This document shows, one piece after another, positions 8,659 through 15,788 of a stretch of DNA of 64,000 bases. The DNA is taken from the NCBI RefSeq assembly GCF_039535115.1, contig NZ_BAAAWO010000001.1, positions 2,666,001 to 2,730,000 on the forward strand. Reading direction: 5' to 3'. The translations under genes were made by a program, and so were the position numbers. The DNA comes from Paeniglutamicibacter sulfureus (GTDB taxonomy: Bacteria > Actinomycetota > Actinomycetes > Actinomycetales > Micrococcaceae). Within the stretch, counting starts at the first letter, position 1. Each line of letters opens with the position of its first letter. The notes below the pieces were generated by a model. It did no database searches. It was not told the DNA's origin and worked only from the letters and a program-made list of their open reading frames with translations.

Positions 8659-9810
8659 ATGCCAAATCAAATGCCGCTTACAAAGCTTTCACGTCGACGT
8701 TTATTGCAGTCCGGGCTGGTGGCCGGGGCAGCCACGGCCATAGGCGCCGCACCCGGCCAGGCCTCCGTGCGTGGCGCCCGAGGATCCACGTCCGATACCG
8801 AGGTGATCCTCCTGGGTGTTGGCGGTGGCCCTACCTTCATGCCAGGGGCCGAGTGCGAGGGCATTGCAAGCGCCCTGAGGGTCGGTGACCGATACTATCT
8901 GGTGGATGCGGGCCACGGCGTCCTGCAACGACTGCGGCAGGCTCGGCTGGGAAACTGGCAAGTGCCGGGCGGCGGACCGCTCGACGCGCTCCGCGCTGTA
9001 TTCATAACCCACCTGCATTCGGACCACATCGTGGATCTCAATAGTCTCTTCACTTCGGGGATCTTCAACGGCCTTCAAATGGTCGATCGTCCAGTTGAAT
9101 TGATTGGTCCCGGGAACCGTGGAATGCTGCCACCGGTATTCGGTGGCGGGGCTCGCGGACCGGTGGTGGCCCCGGAGAACCCGACCCCGGGAACCACCGA
9201 AACCTGGGAACTGATCAAGCGCGCATTTGCCACCGATTTCAATGACCGGATCGCCGACAACCATGCGAAGAGCCCCGATCAACTCGTCAAGGCGCGCGAT
9301 ATCGAGCTGCCCTCGCATTTGATAGCCGATCCCAATGGAAACAACGTTCCAGACATGGAACCGGTGCAGGTCTACGAGGACGACCGGGTCCGCGTCACCT
9401 GCATCCTCGTCCAACATGCACCGGTGTTTCCCGCATTCGCCTACCGATTCGAGACGGAAGCCGGGAGCGTGGTCTTTTCCGGCGATACGTCGCGCACGCC
9501 GAACCTGGTCAAACTCGCCAAGGGTGCCGACGTGCTGGTGCACGAGGCCATTTCCCGCGAATGGCTTGACGGGGAAATGCCGGAGCCGCGTTCGCCGCAA
9601 GTCCAGGCCGGCTACCAGCACATGCTCGGGGCCCACACGGCTGCGGATGAAGTTGGCAAGGTGGCGGAGGAAGCCGGAGTTGGCCGACTGGTTCTGAATC
9701 ACCTCGTGCCGATGGATTGGCCTGTACAACGCTGGCGTCAGACGGTGAAGCGGGACTTCTCGGGAGATCTGACCGTTGGCCAGGATCTCCTGCGGATTCC
9801 GCTGTCCTAA
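8659..9810 (+). CDS. Tat-exported MBL-fold metallo-hydrolase
   Basis: 383 residues. The N-terminus has a twin-arginine signal, SRRRLLQ, followed by an alanine-rich hydrophobic segment, so the protein is predicted to be exported folded. The metallo-beta-lactamase core carries the zinc motif HLHSDH near residues 118-123, a later QHAP histidine, the FSGDTS aspartate and an NHLVP histidine near the C-terminus, which together make a complete dinuclear metal site. The overall arrangement resembles RNase Z-like and arylsulfatase-like MBL hydrolases rather than lactamases. It is divergent from the TetR gene, and both could respond to the same signal. The substrate is unknown. Confidence 0.88.
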   Translation: MPNQMPLTKLSRRRLLQSGLVAGAATAIGAAPGQASVRGARGSTSDTEVILLGVGGGPTFMPGAECEGIASALRVGDRYYLVDAGHGVLQRLRQARLGNWQVPGGGPLDALRAVFITHLHSDHIVDLNSLFTSGIFNGLQMVDRPVELIGPGNRGMLPPVFGGGARGPVVAPENPTPGTTETWELIKRAFATDFNDRIADNHAKSPDQLVKARDIELPSHLIADPNGNNVPDMEPVQVYEDDRVRVTCILVQHAPVFPAFAYRFETEAGSVVFSGDTSRTPNLVKLAKGADVLVHEAISREWLDGEMPEPRSPQVQAGYQHMLGAHTAADEVGKVAEEAGVGRLVLNHLVPMDWPVQRWRQTVKRDFSGDLTVGQDLLRIPLS

Positions 9811-9823
9811 CTGCCAATGTCCA

Positions 9824-9866
9824 AGAGAGGGAGGCGAGCGGATTCCAGCAAATGCCCGCCTCTCTC
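9824..9866. terminator. Imperfect hairpin between convergent genes
   Basis: GAGAG..AGGCG (9825-9836, with a 2-nt bulge) pairs with CGCCTCTCTC (9857-9866). It lies between the stop codons of the metallo-hydrolase and the FAD-Rieske gene and may terminate either transcript. Confidence 0.4.
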
Positions 9867-9884
9867 CATCGGCTCCTCAACCAT

Positions 9885-11471
9885 CTAGTCGGCTGCGGGC
9901 GTGGCGTCTCCGGCGGCGCCGGCCCCCTCTTCCACGTCGGCCCAGGGCACCGGCTTGGCTTGGAGGGCGTCGATGGCAGGTCCCTGGATGACGCTGCCAT
10001 CGGTGGCGAAGCGGGATCCGTGGCAGGGGCAGTCCCAGGTGGTGTCGGCCGAGTTGAATTCAACGGTGCAGCCCAGGTGCGTGCAGATGGCCGAAACGGC
10101 ATGGAGCTGCCCTTCGGCATCCTTGTAAACGGCCGTGCTCTCGCCCTTGGTCTCGAGCACCTCCCCCTGACCGGGCGCCAATTCCGCGCGGTCGCGATGG
10201 CGGGCCAGTTTGCTGGTCAGATCGGTCGCGATGACCTTGAGGTTCTCCCCGATGAGCCGCTTCGCGCTGGCCACCGGGGTGACGCGGTTGCTGTTGAAAA
10301 CCTCCGCCCACGGGTTCTCCCGGCCAGTGATGTTGTCGGCAAGAATCAGGCCCGCGGCCGTTCCGTTGGTCAGGCCCCATTTGCGCAGGCCGGTGATCAC
10401 GTACACGTGCTTGGCGGTGGGAGACATGAGACCCACGTAGGGCAGGCCGTCCAGCGGAATGCCGTCCTGCGTCGACCACCGGTAGGCTATCTCCCCGGTA
10501 CCCAGGGCCTCGCGGGCAAAGGCGGTCAGCCTGCGGTAGCGCTCGGCCGTGTCGCCGGATTCGGAGACGCGGTGCCCCTCCCCGCCGGCGAGCACATAGT
10601 TCCTGCCGTCCACGGCGACGGTCAGGATGGAGCGCATGGGTTCGTCGACGCTGATGAACGTTGCGTCCAGCGGCGCATCGTCCACCTGCGCGGCGACGAG
10701 GTAGGAACGGTGCGCGAGGCACCGGGCGTCAAACAGCCCCTGGTCGCCGAAGGGCACGTTCGTGGCGACGACGACGTCGTGCGCCCGGACGATGCCCCCA
10801 TCGAGGCTGACGATGCAGGGCGAGCCCTCCTGGATGTCCGTCGCACGTGTCCCCTCGAAGACGAAGCTGCCATCCCCGTTGACGGCCCGGGCGAGCCCTT
10901 GGAGATACTTCACGGCATGCACCTGCGCCTGCCCGTCGAACCTGACCGCACCCTTGACGGGGAAAGGCAACGGCACATCGGCCGTGAACGTGGCGGGAAG
11001 GCCAAGCTCCGTGGAAAATTCGGCCTCCGCACGCACGCGTGCCAGGGCGTCGTCGGATTCGGCGTAGGTGTAGTTGGCCACCGTGCGGAAGTCGCAGTCG
11101 ATGCCTTCGGCGGCCACCACGTCGGCGATATGGCGGATGGCTGCCTCGTTGGCCTGGCCATAGACCCGGGCGGTGTCCGCATCGTGGCTGTCGCGCAAGT
11201 CGGTGTAGGCGAGCCGATGCAGGGAGGTGACCTTGCCGGTGGTGTGGCCGGTGACGCCGGTGCCCACCTTGGAGGTTTCGATGACCGCCACGCTCCGGCC
11301 GGCGCGCTTGAGCGTCAACGCCGTCGTCAATCCGGCGATACCGCCGCCGATCACCGCAACGTCCACCTCCACGTCGCCGCGCGGGCCGGGATAGTCGGTG
11401 GTTCCGCCGGTGGCAACCCAAAGTGATATTGGTTCGCCTTCGAGCCGTTCACTGTTCGATGCGCTACTCAT
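9885..11471 (-). CDS. FAD-dependent oxidoreductase with C-terminal Rieske domain
   Basis: 528 residues. The N-terminal DAO-type flavoprotein domain begins with VIGGGIAGLTTAL near residue 35. The last 90 residues are a Rieske 2Fe-2S domain with CTHLGC and CPCHGS, giving the Cys-His/Cys-His ligands and the two extra cysteines of the disulphide form. This fusion is known from bacterial oxidoreductases annotated as gamma-glutamylputrescine oxidase-like, but the substrate of this branch is not established. The ATG at 11471 is preceded by GGAGG 7 bp upstream; the frame runs on to 11867 through another gene. The small membrane protein gene upstream ends 53 bp away on the same strand and may be co-transcribed. 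Confidence 0.9.
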   Translation of the reverse strand: MSSASNSERLEGEPISLWVATGGTTDYPGPRGDVEVDVAVIGGGIAGLTTALTLKRAGRSVAVIETSKVGTGVTGHTTGKVTSLHRLAYTDLRDSHDADTARVYGQANEAAIRHIADVVAAEGIDCDFRTVANYTYAESDDALARVRAEAEFSTELGLPATFTADVPLPFPVKGAVRFDGQAQVHAVKYLQGLARAVNGDGSFVFEGTRATDIQEGSPCIVSLDGGIVRAHDVVVATNVPFGDQGLFDARCLAHRSYLVAAQVDDAPLDATFISVDEPMRSILTVAVDGRNYVLAGGEGHRVSESGDTAERYRRLTAFAREALGTGEIAYRWSTQDGIPLDGLPYVGLMSPTAKHVYVITGLRKWGLTNGTAAGLILADNITGRENPWAEVFNSNRVTPVASAKRLIGENLKVIATDLTSKLARHRDRAELAPGQGEVLETKGESTAVYKDAEGQLHAVSAICTHLGCTVEFNSADTTWDCPCHGSRFATDGSVIQGPAIDALQAKPVPWADVEEGAGAAGDATPAAD

Positions 11472-11524
11472 TGCCTTACCTCCAGATGGCCCAGTATTCG
11501 GAATGCCGGCATTGTCCGGCTGGA

Positions 11525-11932
11525 TCAAGTTCCAATGCCCAATGCGGTCAGCAACACCAGGACTACTGTGGCCACCGCAAACAGGCCGTGCCCGTAGATG
11601 ATCGCGAGCGGGAACCGCGATTCCGGGGTACCTTCGGTCCTGCCGTTCTTCCAGCGCAGGAACATCATCTCCCCCAGGACTGCGACGAGGACCAGCAGGC
11701 CGAGCGCGGTCCAGGCCAGGAGGACCTCCTTGTTGACAATGTAGATGATCCACACCACCAAGCCGGCAACCGCGAGGAAGAGGTGGCCGAAGATCAGCGG
11801 CGGCACGAGTCGCGTCGGGAAGGAGGCATCTCCCCGGGCAGCACGCAGACCGCCGTTGCGCAGCCATAGGCCGAACATCGTGAGACCCAGGACTGCGGTG
11901 ACGAGCCAGCAGAGCAGTGCGGCGATGGCCAT
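11525..11932 (-). CDS. Small membrane protein, four predicted transmembrane helices
   Basis: 135 residues, mostly hydrophobic. Four membrane segments can be drawn: near residues 3-25, 45-70, 75-97 and 113-133, with a charged stretch RWKNGRTEGTPESR between the third and fourth. I do not recognise the family. The ATG at 11932 is preceded by GAAGGA; the open frame extends slightly upstream to 11980 without a better site. It lies directly upstream of the FAD-Rieske gene on the same strand, and a role in electron transfer or membrane anchoring for that enzyme is conceivable but only inferred from position. Confidence 0.75.
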   Translation of the reverse strand: MAIAALLCWLVTAVLGLTMFGLWLRNGGLRAARGDASFPTRLVPPLIFGHLFLAVAGLVVWIIYIVNKEVLLAWTALGLLVLVAVLGEMMFLRWKNGRTEGTPESRFPLAIIYGHGLFAVATVVLVLLTALGIGT

Positions 11933-12359
11933 GGAACCAATCCTTCCCTCAGGGGGTGGAGCATCGGTCCGCGTCGGCAAAACTTCGACCGATCGCGACT
12001 ATGTCTTGATCATCGCTTTTCACCGGGGGTTTATCAATGGTCTGCGCGCGCAGGGAAATACTGTCCCGGTCGAACCGGTGGATTGCCCGGACGCGTCCTC
12101 GGAAGAAACGGCCGCCATCCGATCTCTCAGGAGCTCCGATATGAAGGCTTTTCCCTGTTCGTTGAACCGAACAATGGACATTGAAGACGGCGCACCTGCG
12201 CACGCTGTTTGCCCGAGGGCCTAGCCCTGACCGTCGCCGTCCGTCTGCCGGTGGCGCGGAGCGGCTGCCGACGGGTGAACAAGGAAGCTCCCCGTGTGGG
12301 ATCCGATGTTGCTTGGATCTCCGCACGGGGAGCCTGTGTTGCTGGGCGATGTGGCGGGA
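11933..12359. other. Intergenic region without a supported gene
   Basis: I see no protein gene in these 427 bp; the short frames on both strands lack ribosome sites and family features. The only clear element is the terminator at 12287-12333 belonging to the csbD-like gene. Confidence 0.5.
12287..12333 (-). terminator. Terminator of the csbD-like gene
   Basis: A long near-perfect stem joins 12287-12304 and 12315-12333, with the core GCTCCCCGTG / CACGGGGAGC. On the minus strand the stem is followed by a T-rich stretch (TTCCTTGTT). Confidence 0.75.
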
Positions 12360-12545
12360 TTAGTGACCCGTCACGTCCTTTGCAGCATCCTTGAGGTGTT
12401 CGCCGGCCTGCTTGGTCTTCGCAGCAGCCTGCTCGCCAGCCCCCTCGGCCTGCAGTTTCTCGTCGTCGGTGGCCTTGCCGGTCTCTTCCTTGATCTTTCC
12501 GGCGGCTTCTTCTGCTTTGTTGCCAATCTTGTCATCGAGACCCAT
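12360..12545 (-). CDS. CsbD family stress protein
   Basis: 61 residues, all hydrophilic and alanine/lysine/glutamate rich: it starts MGLDDKIGNKAEEAAGKIKE and has the repeating KxK..ExxG pattern typical of the CsbD family. Homologues are small, abundant, general-stress-induced proteins of unknown molecular function. The ATG is preceded by GGAGG at good spacing, and a strong terminator lies 27 bp after the stop, so this is a single-gene unit. Expression under an alternative sigma factor is likely from the family but is not shown by a promoter I can read. Confidence 0.9.
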   Translation of the reverse strand: MGLDDKIGNKAEEAAGKIKEETGKATDDEKLQAEGAGEQAAAKTKQAGEHLKDAAKDVTGH

Positions 12546-12872
12546 GAGGCCCTCCTTCGATAGATGAAAACAGGAACATTCCCTAACTTAGGATTCTTTT
12601 CTTGGTGTTTGCTGGGAATCCATGCCGAGTCCGGCAATGAGGCTCTGCCGTGGACAACGAACCCACGGTTCACGCGGCGGCAGGGTTGGCCGGAGCCCTT
12701 GGTTGGAGCATGGCGGATCGTTCAAACAGGTAGGCGTTGAACGAGGCGCAGCCAGTTTGAGCAGGTACCGGATCCATGGGAATCCTCGATTTAACCCGCC
12801 ATTCATGGCGTGCAAAGGTGGACAGGCTAGCCTTCAAGATGCGAACTTTGAAGCCAATGAAAGGGAAAAACC
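12546..12872. other. Intergenic region, nothing recognised
   Basis: These 327 bp carry the upstream regions of the csbD-like gene (minus strand) and the small gene at 12873. I find no supported gene, repeat or clear promoter. Confidence 0.45.
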
Positions 12873-13082
12873 GTGCATGAGCTGGATCTGATCCGCGCAG
12901 CAACCGAAGACGTCTCCTCCGCCCGGGTGCTCCTTCAGGAGCGTACCGATGCGCTGGACGCCATCATCCAAACAGCCTTGGACCATGGGATCTCCATGGA
13001 CCAGGTGACCGAGGCGAGCGCTTCACCGCAACCCGGAAATGCGCCCACCGTGGACTCGCGGCAGCACCAGCTCGTGGCCTGA
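12873..13082 (+). CDS. Small hypothetical protein, 69 residues
   Basis: Not recognised as a named family. It starts at GTG with AGGG about 7 bp upstream, and codon use is like its neighbours. The sequence is predicted mostly helical and contains a segment around DHGISMDQVTEAS that resembles the recognition part of a small helix-turn-helix, preceded by a helical RAATEDVSSARVLLQERTDALDAI stretch (given in two parts: RAATEDVSSARVL and LQERTDALDAI). It may be a small regulator or antisigma-like protein, but this is weak. The gene stands alone between the csbD-like gene and a decayed VOC gene. Confidence 0.5.
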   Translation: MHELDLIRAATEDVSSARVLLQERTDALDAIIQTALDHGISMDQVTEASASPQPGNAPTVDSRQHQLVA

Positions 13083-13173
13083 GCAAGTTCCTTCAAGTTT
13101 CCATTTCCAGCAGCCCGTCAGCGGTGCGACGCCCGACGTCGCTTCCGTTCGACAGCCGATACTTCGCCCGTCC

Positions 13174-13470
13174 CTATGCGCGTTGCTGGTCCACCGGCGG
13201 GTGCTCGGCCACGCAGAACAGGTTGCCCTCCGGATCGGCGAGGGTGGTCCACCGGACGTAGGGCACCTCGTCGAGCACGTCCCACTGGTGCGTGGCTCCG
13301 AGCCCGATCAGGCGCTGGACCTCGCGCCCGCGGCGTGGTTCCCGGCTGAAAGAACATCCCGAATCCGCCCGGACCGTTGGGCGGCAGGTAGATGCTGTCT
13401 CCTCCGGCCGAGGGGTCGGCGCGGGTGACTGCTGCCCATTGCCTGCCCAGATCCGCATATGTCCGGGTTG
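13174..13470 (-). pseudogene. Decayed VOC/glyoxalase-like gene
   Basis: Two pieces of a VOC-family (Glyoxalase_6-like) protein occur in different frames on the minus strand. The N-terminal piece reads ADLGRQWAAV and then GGDSIYLPPNGPGGFGMFF; the C-terminal piece reads VQRLIGLGATHQ, then VPYVRWTTLADPEGNLFCV, and ends at the stop at 13174. The usual middle part (the second strand with the RxHLDL motif) is missing at the junction near 13335, and there is no start codon with the normal first strand. An internal deletion with frame change, plus loss of the 5' end, explains this. The protein is very unlikely to be made or functional. Confidence 0.75.
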
Positions 13471-13573
13471 GCCTCCGGGTTCTAGAATCGGGATTGACGC
13501 AACCGCGGCGGGCCGCCCGGGATCTGCCCGCGGAGGCCACCCGTGTTCGAGGTTCCGGGAAAGGATGCACGCC

Positions 13574-14521
13574 ATGGCCAATGCCCGGGGACCCGCCGAC
13601 CCGCCGCCGCCCGGCCACACCTCGGGCAACCCGGCGAAGCGCGAAAACGGGACCGTCCTGGATGTGGCCATCGGCTACCTGGACGACCAAATCAAGGAAC
13701 TGCTCATCCAAGATCCCGAGGTTCGTTCCGGCAGCCCGGAAGCCGTCCACGACATGAGATCGGCAACCCGGCGGCTGCGCTCCGCCCTGGAAATCTACGG
13801 GCATCTTTTCGAGGCAAGCCCACGCCGGAGTCTGGGCCACGAGCTCAAATGGCTGGCCAAGGCCCTGGGCCGTTCCCGGGATGCCGAGGTCGTGCGCGAA
13901 CGACTCCGTGACCGCATCGAGGAGCTGCCCGCGAAGTGGCGGACCGAGGTTCTCGTGGAGTCCCTCGAACGCGGGCTTGGCGATGCCCTCGACGCCGGAC
14001 ACCGGCGGGTGGGCAAGGCCTTGAAGTCCAGGCGCTATCGTCGGCTGTTGGAGGACCTCGAGCGATTCCGGGACGATCCCCCGGCCAGGGAACCTGCCCG
14101 CCGCCCCGCCGGCACCGAGGTCGCGGCATCGGTCAACGACCAGGCCAGGATCGTTGACCGCGCGTACCGGGCCATGGTGCGCACCGAACCCGGGCACGAC
14201 CGCGATGTGGCGCTGCACCGGCTGCGCAAGGACACCAAGCGGCTGCTGCACGCCGCGGAATCCGCCGCCGGGATCCACTCGAAACGGGCCGCCACCCTGG
14301 CCCACCGGGCACGCCGGCTGCAGAAGATCCTGGGCAACCACCAGGACAGCGTGATGACCCGCGCCTTCCTCGAATCTCTGGCCGCCGAACCTTCCCTACG
14401 GCAGGATACCCGGCACGCGTGCGAAAAGATTCTCAAGCGGGAGGAAGGCATCGCCAGATCTGCGGCACGACAGTACGCCCGGGCCCGGCGGACATCGGGT
14501 GCGCTGCGGTTGCGCCGCTGA
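13574..14521 (+). CDS. CHAD domain protein
   Basis: 315 residues with a single CHAD domain: conserved histidines in alpha-helical repeats, seen as AVHDMRSATRRLRSAL near residue 58 and as ALHRLRKDTKRLLHA near residue 213. These basic helices bind inorganic polyphosphate in studied members, which often localise to polyphosphate granules. No CYTH (triphosphatase) domain is fused. The start is the ATG at 13574, with AAGGA 8 bp upstream; an in-frame ATG three codons earlier overlaps the ribosome site, and the frame remains open back to 13292 through the VOC remnant. The gene stands alone. Confidence 0.88.
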   Translation: MANARGPADPPPPGHTSGNPAKRENGTVLDVAIGYLDDQIKELLIQDPEVRSGSPEAVHDMRSATRRLRSALEIYGHLFEASPRRSLGHELKWLAKALGRSRDAEVVRERLRDRIEELPAKWRTEVLVESLERGLGDALDAGHRRVGKALKSRRYRRLLEDLERFRDDPPAREPARRPAGTEVAASVNDQARIVDRAYRAMVRTEPGHDRDVALHRLRKDTKRLLHAAESAAGIHSKRAATLAHRARRLQKILGNHQDSVMTRAFLESLAAEPSLRQDTRHACEKILKREEGIARSAARQYARARRTSGALRLRR

Positions 14522-14542
14522 GCGTTCGGGGGGGTAGCGGTC

Positions 14543-15139
14543 CTACTTGCCGTCCGCGTCGAGTTCCTGTTTGCGCGGGAAGTACCAGCGCATCACCTCG
14601 CGCAGCTTGTCCGAGTCCTCGCGGGCCCAGTTGCGCATGAGCTCCGAGCCGAAGGAAATCGCCGTCACCGGCTGGGCGCCGGCGGCGACGGCGTCCGCCA
14701 CCGGATAGACGCCATAGCCCTCGGCGAGCATGTCCAGGGTCGGGAAGGTCAGGCAGACTTCGGTCCACAATCCGGCGATGACCACCTTGCGGCGCCCGGT
14801 GCCCTCAATCGCCGCGCGGAAGTCCGCGTCCTCCCAGGCGTTCACCCCGCTGCGGTCAATCTCCCTCACACCGGGCAACTCGTCCTTGATCACCTGACTG
14901 GTTCCCTGGTTCACGCCCATGTCCACCCCGACGGTGGACAGCACCACGGGCACCCCGAACTTCGTGGCCAGCCGGCACAGCGCCACCACGTTGAGGTCGA
15001 TCCGCTCGCGCGTGGTCGAGGTGACGGTCCCGTACTGTTCGGGCTGGAAGTCAATCAACGCCAACACGCAGTTCTGCGGCGTGAGCAGGTGGTCCCGGGC
15101 TTGGTCGCGCACCGGTTCCGGGGCGGTCTTCTTCTCCAT
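14543..15139 (-). CDS. Isochorismatase-family cysteine hydrolase
   Basis: 198 residues of the isochorismatase-like hydrolase fold, close to the YcaC subgroup in length and layout. The catalytic aspartate is in LALIDFQPEQYG near residue 30, and the nucleophile cysteine is in GLWTEVCLTFP near residue 123. Members hydrolyse amide or imide bonds in small compounds; the substrate here is unknown. The ATG at 15139 is preceded by GAGGAG; the frame is open to 15211 but that part is not family-like. It is convergent with the CHAD gene and divergent from the truncated TMEM175 gene. Confidence 0.88.
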   Translation of the reverse strand: MEKKTAPEPVRDQARDHLLTPQNCVLALIDFQPEQYGTVTSTTRERIDLNVVALCRLATKFGVPVVLSTVGVDMGVNQGTSQVIKDELPGVREIDRSGVNAWEDADFRAAIEGTGRRKVVIAGLWTEVCLTFPTLDMLAEGYGVYPVADAVAAGAQPVTAISFGSELMRNWAREDSDKLREVMRWYFPRKQELDADGK

Positions 15140-15225
15140 GTCGTGCTCCTCTCGAGTCCCTCGGCGGCCGGACGCGGCCGACCCGTGGCAATTCGTGCAG
15201 ATGAAAGACACGGTATATCACGATC

Positions 15226-15780
15226 ATGGTCCTGGAACTCAAGGTTCCCGAGGGCCACGACCTGGCTTCGCTCCTCCCGGTCATCGGTTCCAGCCTGCTG
15301 ACCTACCTGCTGAGCTTCGTCTACATCGGCATCTACTGGAATAACCATCACCACATGTTCCAGGTCACCGAGAAGATCACCGGCGGAGTCCTCTGGGCCA
15401 ACCTGCATCTGCTCTTCTGGCTGTCCCTCCTGCCGTTCAGCACCGCCTGGATGGATGAAAGCTCCCTGGCCAGGACGCCCGTCGTCACCTACGGCATCAA
15501 TCTTTTGGCGGCGGCAGCCGCCTACCTCATCCTGCAGCGCGTGATCATCCGCGGGCAGGGCGCCGACTCGGCGCTCAAGCGCGCCATGGGACCGGACCGG
15601 AAGGGCAAGGCGTCCCTGGTGCTCTACACCCTCGGGATCCTTGCCGCCCTGCTGGGCGGCGAACACGACAGGGTCTGGGGCTACCTGGGCGTCGCGTTCT
15701 TCGTGGCCGTTGCCGTGCTCTGGCTGGTCCCGGATCGCCGGATCGAGCGCAACCTTGGTGCGGGGCATCAACCCGCCTGA
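15226..15780 (+). CDS. TMEM175/DUF1211-type potassium channel lacking its first signature motif
   Basis: 184 residues with about five membrane segments, clearly the DUF1211/TMEM175 family: VLELKVPEG near the start, YWNNHHHMF near residue 40 and a WANLHLLFW segment. Family members normally begin with an extra 15-20 residues containing the FSDGV(F/L)AI filter motif on helix 1. That motif is absent. Just upstream at 15201 the DNA reads ATGAAAGACACG (M-K-D-T), a plausible original start, and the frame then breaks before the retained ITIMVLEL. A short out-of-frame deletion joining start and helix 1 would explain it. Without the filter residues the product probably does not conduct potassium. It may be a recent pseudogene. 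Confidence 0.75.
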   Translation: MVLELKVPEGHDLASLLPVIGSSLLTYLLSFVYIGIYWNNHHHMFQVTEKITGGVLWANLHLLFWLSLLPFSTAWMDESSLARTPVVTYGINLLAAAAAYLILQRVIIRGQGADSALKRAMGPDRKGKASLVLYTLGILAALLGGEHDRVWGYLGVAFFVAVAVLWLVPDRRIERNLGAGHQPA

Positions 15781-15788
15781 ATCGGCGT

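Noticed and set aside
9717..11426. 569-codon plus-strand open frame opposite the FAD-Rieske gene
   Set aside because: The opposite strand encodes a full enzyme with clear motifs; the plus-strand product is a glycine/histidine-rich shadow.
12588..12815. 75-codon minus-strand frame upstream of csbD
   Set aside because: No ribosome site and no similarity; probably non-coding.
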